Assembly: GCF_900187185.1 (NCBI RefSeq)
Contig: NZ_LT906465.1
Coordinates: forward strand, 744,001 to 808,000
Reading direction: 5' to 3'
Source of the DNA: Chryseobacterium taklimakanense
GTDB lineage: Bacteria; Bacteroidota; Bacteroidia; Flavobacteriales; Weeksellaceae
DNA: 64,000 bases
This document shows positions 52,384-60,396 of this stretch, one piece after another. Each line of letters opens with the position of its first letter. Position 1 is the first letter of the stretch. Under the pieces are notes generated by a model. That model ran no database searches, was not told the DNA's origin, and saw nothing but the letters and a program-made list of their open reading frames with translations. Made by a program: the position numbers and the translations under genes.

Positions 52384-52770
52384 ATGAAAAACTACCGATC
52401 AATCTGTCCGCTCTCCCGAAGTCTTGATACTTTTGGAGACAAGTGGACGCTGCTCATCCTGCGTGATGTAGGCCTCTACGGAAAAACCACCTTCAAGGAA
52501 CTGACACAAATGCAGGAAGGCATCGCAACCAACACCCTTGCAGACCGCCTTGAGAAGCTTACTGCAGAAGGCTTGCTTACGAAAACCAGAAGTAAAAGAA
52601 ACAAACTGGTTTTTCATTATAACATCACGGAGAAAGGCATGGACCTGATCCCAATTATAAAGGCAGCCATCGACTGGTCTGAAAAATACCTTTATAAAGA
52701 TGAGGAAAAAAGCACTGCAGCAGAGCTTTTCACGTTTGTAAGGTCCACACCTGCGTTCTCGGAAAACTAA
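52384..52770 (+). CDS. HxlR-family transcriptional regulator
   Basis: 128 residues. A winged helix-turn-helix of the HxlR type: CPLSRSLDTFGDKWTLLILRD, FKELTQMQEGIATNTLADRLEKLTAEGLLTK and FHYNITEKGMDLIPIIKA. HxlR regulators often respond to quinones, aldehydes or redox stress through a conserved cysteine; Cys9 in SICPLSRS is at that place. The target is unknown; the divergent CsaA-like gene is the most obvious candidate. The stop overlaps the end of the DUF5686 gene by four bases. Confidence 0.92.
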   Translation: MKNYRSICPLSRSLDTFGDKWTLLILRDVGLYGKTTFKELTQMQEGIATNTLADRLEKLTAEGLLTKTRSKRNKLVFHYNITEKGMDLIPIIKAAIDWSEKYLYKDEEKSTAAELFTFVRSTPAFSEN

Positions 52771-55193
52771 AAGCCAAGGATATTTAACTTTAACTGTACC
52801 GCAAAATTCTCTTTGAAGTTTGCGGTTCTATAGTGCCCAACTCTATAAAAGAATCCAAGATTGAAGCCTGTACTGAGGAAATTATTCCATTCCAAGCCTG
52901 TCTCCTGATACAGATGATTTAATTTTTGAAAATCAAAATTATGCAGTTCAGGCTTTTTCATATCGCCAATGATCCCGCGGTACACCCAATCGAAGCTGGA
53001 AGTGCTCTGTCCGAAACCTTTAAAATACCATGGAATCCGGTGGGTAAAATAAAAGCCCGCAAATTTATCCCCGTAGTATTTTCCGGCTTCCATGGTAGCA
53101 AAACCCAGATATGAAGTCAGATTAAGTTTTACCTCAGGTTTACCATTGCCCAGGCCGTTCATCTGGAAATTTCGCCAGATTGGTGCATCGCCAAATAAAA
53201 TTCCTGAGTAGGCGCGGATCCCGGTACTGCCGAGCTTGGTTTTGAACGTGTGCGCAGCAAGAAAATCAAATTTATCGAAACTAAAATTGCCGCCTAAAGC
53301 CTTAAAACCTTTTTCATAATTGAAGAAAAATTCAGGAAAATGGTGTTCGTAAGTGTATTTCCCGGCAGGCGTCATGATATTTTTCGACCGTGGTGCATAT
53401 TTTAGAGTGATGAAGGTACTGAAATTTTTAAACGCGTTGCCAAGATTATTAAAATCATAATTGAATTTAGCTTCTTCATGGTCTCTTGCAGCGGAAACCC
53501 TTAATGTCAGGGTATTGAGCAAATCATTTTCAAAGGATAATTTAAAACCTTCAAAGGCGTAGAAGTTTTCATTATGAAGGTCAATACCGGAGTTCATAAA
53601 CTTCATACGGAAGTTCCATAAGTTTTCATTGAAACGCCCGCCTGCCATCACATCATTATAATATTCAGCACGGAAAAAAGAATGTTTTTTGAGCGTCATT
53701 TTTACGTCAATGCCCAAACCGTATTTAACTGCTTTATCGCGAAAACCATATGCAAAATATGCATCGGGAGAAATATATCTGTTGAATTTCTCATTCATTT
53801 TAACGGTGAGTTGCGGCCGGAAACCTTCGTATTTATTATACTGAATCAAATCTGCGGCAGCAATATTTACATTTCCGACCCGAAGATAACCCTTTGTCAT
53901 CCCAGAAAAGAGTTTTGCTTTCTGGTCCAGTTTATACTTTGCGCCCACGCTGTCAATCTTGGTATAAGTCAGTTTTTCCCGTGCACTTAGCGAGTCGGTG
54001 CGGTACTTGTCTAAAAGGCTTCCGTCCGCACTTTGCACATCCATTGTATAGCCTTTGAAGTCTTTTGCTTTTTCCTCAAAATTGGTTTTATACTCAAAAT
54101 AATCAGCGGTACGGTAAACGTAAAAACCGAATTTTTTCTTTTTCGTCTTCTCCCCGCCTTGATTTTTTTCTTCAGTAAAAGCTGTACTGCCGGCCCGCAG
54201 TTTCATATTTTCTTTCTGCAGAAACCACTTGTTTTCAATTGGGATCCAGATGCTGGTAATGCTGCCTTCTTCCTTTTTGCGGCTGTTACTTTCAATCTTT
54301 TTTATGCCATACGTTTCCTGATCGATGTACAGATACCCGTTGAATTTGCGCCTGTTGACCGGCTTTTTATACGAAACTTCACGAAACCGGATAACAAAGT
54401 TTTTACGCCCGTCGATCTCGATCGTGTCTGAAAGAAAGTAGCGGTAGAGTTTCCGGTTTTCCTCCTGCACTTCCCTGGGCATTTTTGTTCTGTTGGAGCG
54501 CAGCGTAATCAGTTCATAAACCGGTTCGTTCAGCCCGGCCATTCTGTTATCCAACACGGTCACTTTTTCTCCATATTTTTTAGAGAACATAAACTGCTGC
54601 GCCCTTTCCCAAAGAAACATTTTGCTCTGAGTCATCATTTTCATTACGTTCAGCTCCTCCAGGGAATCTTTTTTCTTTTTTTCAGTTTGCTGTTTAATTG
54701 GCAGGGCTTTTAGGGAATCCAACCGTTTCTCGAGGTAATCTGAGTACTGGGAAACCGTGTCGCTGTCAAAATCAAAAGAAATTTTTTCATAAGATTTAAA
54801 TGCATAGGAATCCAGTGAATTTGGCGAATTGTGTTTGTAATTTTCAGTCACTTTTTGCAGAATCGCCAGCGCCCGCGGATCACTTTTGTCGCTCAGAACT
54901 ATTTTTTCAATACTTGCCGTTTTGGGATCTGCTTTCTCCAGCGTTATTTCCATTACTTTATCTACCACCACGTCGTCTTCGTAGTAGCCTCTGGCCTGCA
55001 CATCGACCTTTTTACACTTACTTTTAAATTTTAAAATACCGGAGCTATTGGTTGTGCCCAGCAATTTGCCGTTGCAATACACTTCTGCATTAGATATAGG
55101 GTTAAGATCGCCTGCACTCTGCACTTTCAGTTCAGACTGTGAATACAATGAAGTGGCAAAAAAGGCAAAAAGCAGCAGTAAAAGTTTATTCAT
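52767..55193 (-). CDS. DUF5686 family envelope protein
   Basis: 808 residues. A signal peptide (LLLLLFAFFATSLYSQ) leads to a carboxypeptidase-D-like regulatory domain (about 20-85, with NPISNAEVYCNGKLLGTTNSSG) and a very long beta-rich domain with alternating charged and aromatic residues and many turns to the end, looking like an outer-membrane beta-barrel. This layout is conserved in Bacteroidota as DUF5686; some members take part in capsule or surface-protein assembly but the role is not settled. It is divergent from the DUF5715 gene. Confidence 0.87.
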   Translation of the reverse strand: MNKLLLLLFAFFATSLYSQSELKVQSAGDLNPISNAEVYCNGKLLGTTNSSGILKFKSKCKKVDVQARGYYEDDVVVDKVMEITLEKADPKTASIEKIVLSDKSDPRALAILQKVTENYKHNSPNSLDSYAFKSYEKISFDFDSDTVSQYSDYLEKRLDSLKALPIKQQTEKKKKDSLEELNVMKMMTQSKMFLWERAQQFMFSKKYGEKVTVLDNRMAGLNEPVYELITLRSNRTKMPREVQEENRKLYRYFLSDTIEIDGRKNFVIRFREVSYKKPVNRRKFNGYLYIDQETYGIKKIESNSRKKEEGSITSIWIPIENKWFLQKENMKLRAGSTAFTEEKNQGGEKTKKKKFGFYVYRTADYFEYKTNFEEKAKDFKGYTMDVQSADGSLLDKYRTDSLSAREKLTYTKIDSVGAKYKLDQKAKLFSGMTKGYLRVGNVNIAAADLIQYNKYEGFRPQLTVKMNEKFNRYISPDAYFAYGFRDKAVKYGLGIDVKMTLKKHSFFRAEYYNDVMAGGRFNENLWNFRMKFMNSGIDLHNENFYAFEGFKLSFENDLLNTLTLRVSAARDHEEAKFNYDFNNLGNAFKNFSTFITLKYAPRSKNIMTPAGKYTYEHHFPEFFFNYEKGFKALGGNFSFDKFDFLAAHTFKTKLGSTGIRAYSGILFGDAPIWRNFQMNGLGNGKPEVKLNLTSYLGFATMEAGKYYGDKFAGFYFTHRIPWYFKGFGQSTSSFDWVYRGIIGDMKKPELHNFDFQKLNHLYQETGLEWNNFLSTGFNLGFFYRVGHYRTANFKENFAVQLKLNILGF

Positions 55194-55273
55194 TTCTCTT
55201 TTGAAAAGTTTAAAAAAATCAGTTTTTGAACAAGAAAACGCCCTAGCTCACGTTAAAAGCGTAAATTAAAAGT

Positions 55274-55876
55274 ATGAAAAAATATTTTGCGGTTACAATA
55301 TTTTTTACAAGTCTGTTATTTAATGCACAAAAGGGTCACTGCTACGACCTGGACAAGGTACTGAAAGTTGAGCCTACACCTTTGTATGAGAAACACCTGA
55401 ACGCCTCCAAGAAATTCAATATCAAAATTTTAAAAGACGCTAAAACCGTAAAAAAATACCGTGAAGCCGGCAAGTTAAACGCCGTGAACGAACTCGGAAA
55501 AGGCTATCGGATTCAAAAACTAGAATACAGCAAAGCCGTACTCACTCCAAAGGCCAAGACCGCGCTCCGAGAAATTGCCAAAACTTTCAGCAGCAAAACG
55601 AAAGGCAGTACGCTCACCTACACTTCGCTCACGAGAACGCTGGAAGACCAGTGCAGACTGCGTAAAGTGAACCGCAATGCCTCATCCGGACTGAGTTCGC
55701 ACAACTATGGAAATGCTTTCGATGTGTCTTATGTCCGGTTTAATGACCGGCTGGAACGCAATGAACGGCTGGAAAAAATCCTGGAAAAAGTATTAAAGGA
55801 ATTTGAAAATGCCGGGAAAATTTATTTCATCAAAGAAAAAATCCAAAGCTGCTATCATGTAACGGTGCGGACATAA
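55274..55876 (+). CDS. DUF5715 family protein, M15-peptidase-like
   Basis: 200 residues. A signal peptide (VTIFFTSLLFNAQ) precedes a small alpha/beta fold; SSHNYGNAFDV has His143 and Asp150, and SCYHVTV has His195, the H-D-H metal triad arrangement of VanY/M15 D,D-carboxypeptidases and hedgehog-type peptidases. The middle part (LTYTSLTRTLEDQCRLRKVN) matches DUF5715. It probably trims peptidoglycan in the periplasm, by analogy, but no activity is known. It is divergent from DUF5686 and converges on the CCP gene at a shared terminator. Confidence 0.85.
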   Translation: MKKYFAVTIFFTSLLFNAQKGHCYDLDKVLKVEPTPLYEKHLNASKKFNIKILKDAKTVKKYREAGKLNAVNELGKGYRIQKLEYSKAVLTPKAKTALREIAKTFSSKTKGSTLTYTSLTRTLEDQCRLRKVNRNASSGLSSHNYGNAFDVSYVRFNDRLERNERLEKILEKVLKEFENAGKIYFIKEKIQSCYHVTVRT

Positions 55877-55891
55877 AATGCGTTTAAACAG

Positions 55892-55920
55892 CAAAAAAAA
55901 TTCCCGCAAAAACGGGAATC
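55892..55920 (-). terminator. Intrinsic terminator of the PhoX/peroxidase pair
   Basis: ATTCCCG (55900-55906) and CGGGAAT (55913-55919) form a seven-base stem over six bases; on the minus strand a run of eight T follows, ending in GC. The plus strand has only a weak tail. Confidence 0.75.
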
Positions 55921-55929
55921 TTTAATGAT

Positions 55930-57738
55930 TTATCTGTCGTCCAGTGATTTAATAAAGTCGATAATTTTCTCAATTTCTGTTTTAGTGAGATTTAAAGGTG
56001 CGTCCGAGAGCGTTTGGTTGTCCACTTTTAAACCCAAGCCTTTGCCGCCGCCTTTGTTGTAGAAATTCATCACGTCCTGCAGTGTGCGGTAACCGCCGTT
56101 GTGCATGTAAGGCGCTGTCTTGCTGATATTCCTCAAAGTCGGGGTTTTGAATGAATGCTGGAGCGAGGCTACTGTTTCATGAAATTTACCTCTGCCAAGA
56201 TCCGGTGACAGTTTTTTATTCTGAGCATTCTCAGCAGTTCCCAGTACTTCCTGTTCGGTTTTGGTAAATGTGGGAGGCACCGTTCCGTTGAAAAGTGGGA
56301 TAAAATGGCAGCTTGCACAGTTGGCTTTTCCGACAAAAAGATTGAAACCTTCTTTTTGATTTTGCGTCAAAGCATTTGGATTGCCGCGCATAAATTCATC
56401 AAAATTTGAACTGAAAGTCGCCAAAGATCTCACATAACTTGCCAGCACATTCTGAAGCTGCCATTTTTCTATTTTTTCGGTTTTGTAAATCTTTTTGAAA
56501 ACGTTTCGGTAGGCTTCATTATTATTAATTTTAAGAATGATCTCGTCCAGATCGCCGTGCATTTCGTCCCTGTTGGTTATAACTTCAGAAGACTGGCCTT
56601 CCAGATCAGAATTTCTCATGTCCCAAAACTGGCCATGCTGAAAAGCGGAATAGTTCAGCGAAGGCGTATTTCTCGCCAACGGATTGTGCTCCAGTGAAAG
56701 GGACTTTTCCTTACCGTCGGTGAAGGCTTTTTCCGAAATGTGGCAACTGGCGCAGCTCCGTGAATTATCTTTTGAAAGCACCGGATCATTGAAGAGCTGT
56801 TTCCCCAATGCGATTTTGCCGCTGGAGATTTTAAAATTTTCTCCGGGAACAAAAGCGTTGGCATCGAAAGCATTTTTAACATAAAAAGACGGCGCATCGC
56901 TCTTCAGTGCAGTTGTCACTTCAACGTTATTGATATTCTGTTCTTTCCGGAAATCAAGCATCAGAGCGGAAATTTTATTCAAATTTTTGGAAATGAAAGC
57001 TGCAAAATCGAATGTATTTTTATCATGGTTGGCTTTTAAAATGGCGTTGGCTTTTTCGATCTCCGCATCGATTTCCTTTAATTTATTACTTTCTGATTTT
57101 GGCAGGAATTTAAGGGCAGCTTTCACACCTTCAAACGCATACGGGATTTCGGTCAGATGTTTTCCGGAAACCGGTGTGTCGAAGCCAGCAACGCTCAAAC
57201 TCGAAATTCTGAATATTTCATTTCTTAAAGCATCAAAAACCTGTGCCCGGTTGACGGTAATATTGCTGAACTGCGAATCAATAGTGCCCGATTTGCTCAA
57301 CAAAAGTTTCAGGTTTCGGATGATTTCCGGGGTGTTGGCTTGATCGTATTCATAAATCAGTTCTTCCAAGACCTGCAAACCTTCCGGTTCCAGCACAATA
57401 CTTTCAGCAAATTCAATCTCGGGAAGTGCGGGGCCATTGATAAACCTTGCGGAATGCGGCAGGAAATATTCCACAGCCCACTCCATTTTTTTGTATGTTT
57501 TCCTTAAATCATCAAAACTGTGCTGAAGCGTCTGCGCATCTGCCTTTTTCTGAGTTAAAGAAATTAAATTCTGGATTCTGGACCTAAAATCGGTATTGGT
57601 TTTCAGGACTTCCTGTTTCACATTGACCAGATCTTCGCTCACCACCTGCTCACTCGTTCCTGAACATTGCTGAAAGGCAAAAAATACCATTGCGAACCCT
57701 AAAATCCATAGAATTTTAAACTTGAAAATTTTCTCCAT
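55930..57738 (-). CDS. Di-heme cytochrome c peroxidase family lipoprotein with extra N-terminal domain
   Basis: 602 residues. Lipoprotein signal ending FQQC (Cys25). A 280-residue helical N-terminal domain of unknown function (with YFLPHSARFINGPALPEIE) precedes a two-haem MauG/CcpA-like module: first haem motif CASCH in RSCASCHISEKAFTDG (near 329), second in ANCASCHFIPLFNG (near 474). Canonical enzymes are about 330-350 residues, so this is an extended form. The activity may be peroxidase or post-translational oxidation; the partner is unknown. It follows a PhoX-like gene after 68 bp on the same strand. Confidence 0.9.
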   Translation of the reverse strand: MEKIFKFKILWILGFAMVFFAFQQCSGTSEQVVSEDLVNVKQEVLKTNTDFRSRIQNLISLTQKKADAQTLQHSFDDLRKTYKKMEWAVEYFLPHSARFINGPALPEIEFAESIVLEPEGLQVLEELIYEYDQANTPEIIRNLKLLLSKSGTIDSQFSNITVNRAQVFDALRNEIFRISSLSVAGFDTPVSGKHLTEIPYAFEGVKAALKFLPKSESNKLKEIDAEIEKANAILKANHDKNTFDFAAFISKNLNKISALMLDFRKEQNINNVEVTTALKSDAPSFYVKNAFDANAFVPGENFKISSGKIALGKQLFNDPVLSKDNSRSCASCHISEKAFTDGKEKSLSLEHNPLARNTPSLNYSAFQHGQFWDMRNSDLEGQSSEVITNRDEMHGDLDEIILKINNNEAYRNVFKKIYKTEKIEKWQLQNVLASYVRSLATFSSNFDEFMRGNPNALTQNQKEGFNLFVGKANCASCHFIPLFNGTVPPTFTKTEQEVLGTAENAQNKKLSPDLGRGKFHETVASLQHSFKTPTLRNISKTAPYMHNGGYRTLQDVMNFYNKGGGKGLGLKVDNQTLSDAPLNLTKTEIEKIIDFIKSLDDR

Positions 57739-57806
57739 AATGACAAAAAAGCATCAGCAGTTGCCCGCTGATACTTTTGATATAAATTTTAAATAATTAG
57801 AAAGTG

Positions 57807-59282
57807 TTATCTCTGTACATTTCTGATGATCACGACCTGACCGCCTTCTTTATTGGTATTAACCCCGGCACCGTCAGCGTTCATAAACTTATCATTTCTC
57901 CAGGTATGCGAGTGGATGTTTACCATAAAAGTCCCCGGAACGCCTATGATATCTGAAATATCTTCCATCGCACCAAATTCCCAAGACCCGAATTTATTTA
58001 AAGCACCAGACTGATTATAAGCTGTTTGCCAAGCGGCATTGTCTCTGTTATGCTTCATGTTCAACCACGGTTTGTACTGTTTTGTACCGATGTTAAACTG
58101 CCAGATGTAAGAATCGTGGCTGGCTGCCTTGTAGTAGGAATCCCCGTCTTCCTGAATGTAGACATAGTTTTCAGTTACACAAACGTTATCCGGGTTGATC
58201 AAGTTTTTACCTGGATCTGAATCGCCCTCTGCAACCACTTCAAGTTTACCGGTAAGCATATTGTTTTTGTCCAGAACAAGCTTGTAAAGCCTTCCCCACA
58301 TGGTAAGTCCCTGTTTAGGATTTACACCGTCTGAAGATTCACCAGTTGCCACGAAATAGATTTCTCTTCCGTTCCCGGCACCTTTTCTGTAATCTACGTC
58401 CTCCACTCTTGAGAATCTGATTACACCGTTGTCGATGTTTTTCTGGTTGATTTCTTTACCTGTAAGGTTTTTCGCATTTGGAATTTCAACAAACTCCACG
58501 TCGTAAGAGTTACCTTTAGTCATTTCAGTTTCCCAGATCTTTCCGCTCTTAGCTTTCAAGGCATAAAGTTTACCGTTATCCAAATCACCCGGAGTGTTGG
58601 AAACATACATCACCAACTGACCTGCCGACTGGTGCGATGTGGAGTAAGACTGGTCTTCACCAATCAGGATATAAGTTTTTCCGTTGGAAACATCTTTAGG
58701 AAGCGGAACTGCATTTTCCATAGAAGCTTTACCCAAAGCCGGCTTCACTCTGGATTTATCAGAAGCCTGTGAAGTTGGCGCCAATGGATTGATTGCGTGC
58801 ACCATAGATTCTTCACCAGATTCACCGGCAGTCAGGAAAGCGCTGAAGCCGTGTTTTTCCGGTGTCGCCAAAGTGGCAGAACAAAGCCTTGTCATACCGC
58901 CGATTCCGTTCAGGATATATTCCCCTTTGAAGGGCTTGAAAGTTTTATCCAAATAAACTCTGGAAACCGACTGTGTAATTTCGTGGTTGGTAATCATCAG
59001 ATAACCGTCAGAATTTGGGTCTTTCATAATCCCCATACCGTCGGGCTGGCCGGCAAAAACGAAATTTGGAGTTCCTGAAAGTACATCGGAACTGGAAATC
59101 AAAGTATTGATTGAAAGATTCTCGAAACCTGGCATTGCATACACAAATGCAGGTTCTTTTGAATGGTCCGCAAATTTAATGTTTTCGTTGACTGGCTGGT
59201 TCGCCGTCCCATTGTCATCATTACAGCTGTACAGTGAAAGAACTGCCACCGCCATCATCCCAAGAGTTTTCGTGATTTTCAT
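57807..59282 (-). CDS. PhoX-family (DUF839) alkaline phosphatase-like protein
   Basis: 491 residues. The start (MKITKTLGMMAVAVLSLYSC) is a lipoprotein-like signal with Cys20. The body is the PF05787 PhoX propeller: YLMITNHEI, NGIGGMTRLCSATLATP, ENAVPLPKD, LIGEDQSYS and LINPDNVCV are recognisable, including acidic metal-ligand stretches (EDQS, DPGKN, EDGDSY). Characterised PhoX enzymes are iron- and calcium-dependent. The ATG at 59282 gives the signal; a longer frame to 59309 does not. It is followed on the same strand by a peroxidase lipoprotein, probably co-transcribed. Confidence 0.9.
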   Translation of the reverse strand: MKITKTLGMMAVAVLSLYSCNDDNGTANQPVNENIKFADHSKEPAFVYAMPGFENLSINTLISSSDVLSGTPNFVFAGQPDGMGIMKDPNSDGYLMITNHEITQSVSRVYLDKTFKPFKGEYILNGIGGMTRLCSATLATPEKHGFSAFLTAGESGEESMVHAINPLAPTSQASDKSRVKPALGKASMENAVPLPKDVSNGKTYILIGEDQSYSTSHQSAGQLVMYVSNTPGDLDNGKLYALKAKSGKIWETEMTKGNSYDVEFVEIPNAKNLTGKEINQKNIDNGVIRFSRVEDVDYRKGAGNGREIYFVATGESSDGVNPKQGLTMWGRLYKLVLDKNNMLTGKLEVVAEGDSDPGKNLINPDNVCVTENYVYIQEDGDSYYKAASHDSYIWQFNIGTKQYKPWLNMKHNRDNAAWQTAYNQSGALNKFGSWEFGAMEDISDIIGVPGTFMVNIHSHTWRNDKFMNADGAGVNTNKEGGQVVIIRNVQR

Positions 59283-59306
59283 AATTTTTAAAAGATTTAT
59301 TTCTGG

Positions 59307-59314
59307 CAAAACTA
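59307..59314 (-). promoter_or_regulatory. Candidate -7 promoter box of the phoX-like gene
   Basis: Minus-strand TAGTTTTG fits TAnnTTTG, 24 bp before the ATG. No Pho-box-like direct repeat was recognised. Confidence 0.4.
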
Positions 59315-59427
59315 TTGTTCGTTTGTGAACTGAAGTTTACCGAAATGAGATGAATCTTTTAAATATGGATTAAGAAATTGGCAGGTATGTTAAGGTTTTG
59401 ATAACTTACCTTGGCTAAAAAAACAAC

Positions 59428-60300
59428 TTACTTTTTTATAAATTTTTCGAAAAAATTGTAATCAACTTCATAAACAATCTTTGGCTTTACTCCTAATTCA
59501 ACTTTTTCAAATAATTCAACTAATTTTTTACCATCAATTAATTCAATAGGTGGTGCCCCTTCTCTGGAGGCTTCTCGTTTTGCATCTTCCGAAAAAGTAC
59601 CGGTTGTTAAGATAATACCTTTGTCCGCACGCCCGATCATTGCATTTCTAAAATCACCAACTTGAGACCGTGATACTGTTCCTTGATACCGTTTGCATTG
59701 AAAGAGCACTTTCATACTAACAAATGGATTTAGTTCTAATGTTCCATAACCATCAATCCCACCATCTCTTGATGCTTGAGTTACAAATACATTTTCAAAA
59801 CCATGTTCCCTTAGCAAACGTTTGCAGATATGCTCAAACCCTATAGGTGAGACAGTCTGAAGTACCTCCAATAAAGATGGAGCTATTTCATGCTCAACCT
59901 CCTCCGGGCCTTGTTCATCCTGTAATTTTTCAATGTTCTTTTTAGAATTTTTATCCTTTCGTGCCTTTTGATGAATTTCTACCCATTTTAAAAATAGTTT
60001 TCTGGAATCTTCTAAACTTAAATGGGTGTCTTGACCTTTTGAACTTAACGTCCAGACACCTTTTTTAACATTATCCAGTAACCCTTCCCAGACCAAATAC
60101 TGACGCGCCCATGCAACTTGATTATCAAATCTCAAAATTCCTGATTTCATTATTTCTTCACGTTGAATATCCGGTACATTCTCTGATTTTGCAATCGCTT
60201 CCACTACTTCTTTTGGTCTTGCTGAACCTCCAAGTTCTCTAAGAGCATTTAGTAAAGGACCAAACCATTTTGTAAATTCTGCTTGCTTTTTATCTGCCAT
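59428..60300 (-). CDS. mrr: Mrr-type type IV restriction endonuclease
   Basis: 290 residues. An N-terminal Mrr_N winged-helix domain (about 5-95, with GPLLNALRELGGSARPKEVVEAIA) is followed by a charged linker (about 115-138) and the Mrr catalytic domain (about 150-275) of the PD-(D/E)xK fold, with Asp183 in DGGIDGYG, Gln201 and Lys203 in QCKR. It cuts methylated DNA or is activated by pressure stress in E. coli. No methyltransferase partner is adjacent, as for a type IV enzyme. It stands alone between the phoX-like gene and alaS. Confidence 0.94.
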   Translation of the reverse strand: MADKKQAEFTKWFGPLLNALRELGGSARPKEVVEAIAKSENVPDIQREEIMKSGILRFDNQVAWARQYLVWEGLLDNVKKGVWTLSSKGQDTHLSLEDSRKLFLKWVEIHQKARKDKNSKKNIEKLQDEQGPEEVEHEIAPSLLEVLQTVSPIGFEHICKRLLREHGFENVFVTQASRDGGIDGYGTLELNPFVSMKVLFQCKRYQGTVSRSQVGDFRNAMIGRADKGIILTTGTFSEDAKREASREGAPPIELIDGKKLVELFEKVELGVKPKIVYEVDYNFFEKFIKK

Positions 60301-60339
60301 TTTATTTCTTTCTTTTCAAATATAAAACATTCATTAAAA

Positions 60340-60365
60340 CAAAAAAACCTCCCATAATGAGAGGT
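60340..60365 (-). terminator. Intrinsic terminator of alaS
   Basis: Minus-strand ACCTC and GAGGT (60365-60361 and 60351-60347) form a short stem with a nine-base loop and are followed by seven T. Confidence 0.7.
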
Positions 60366-60396
60366 CAGTAATCTATAAATTTCCAGTTCGTAATAA

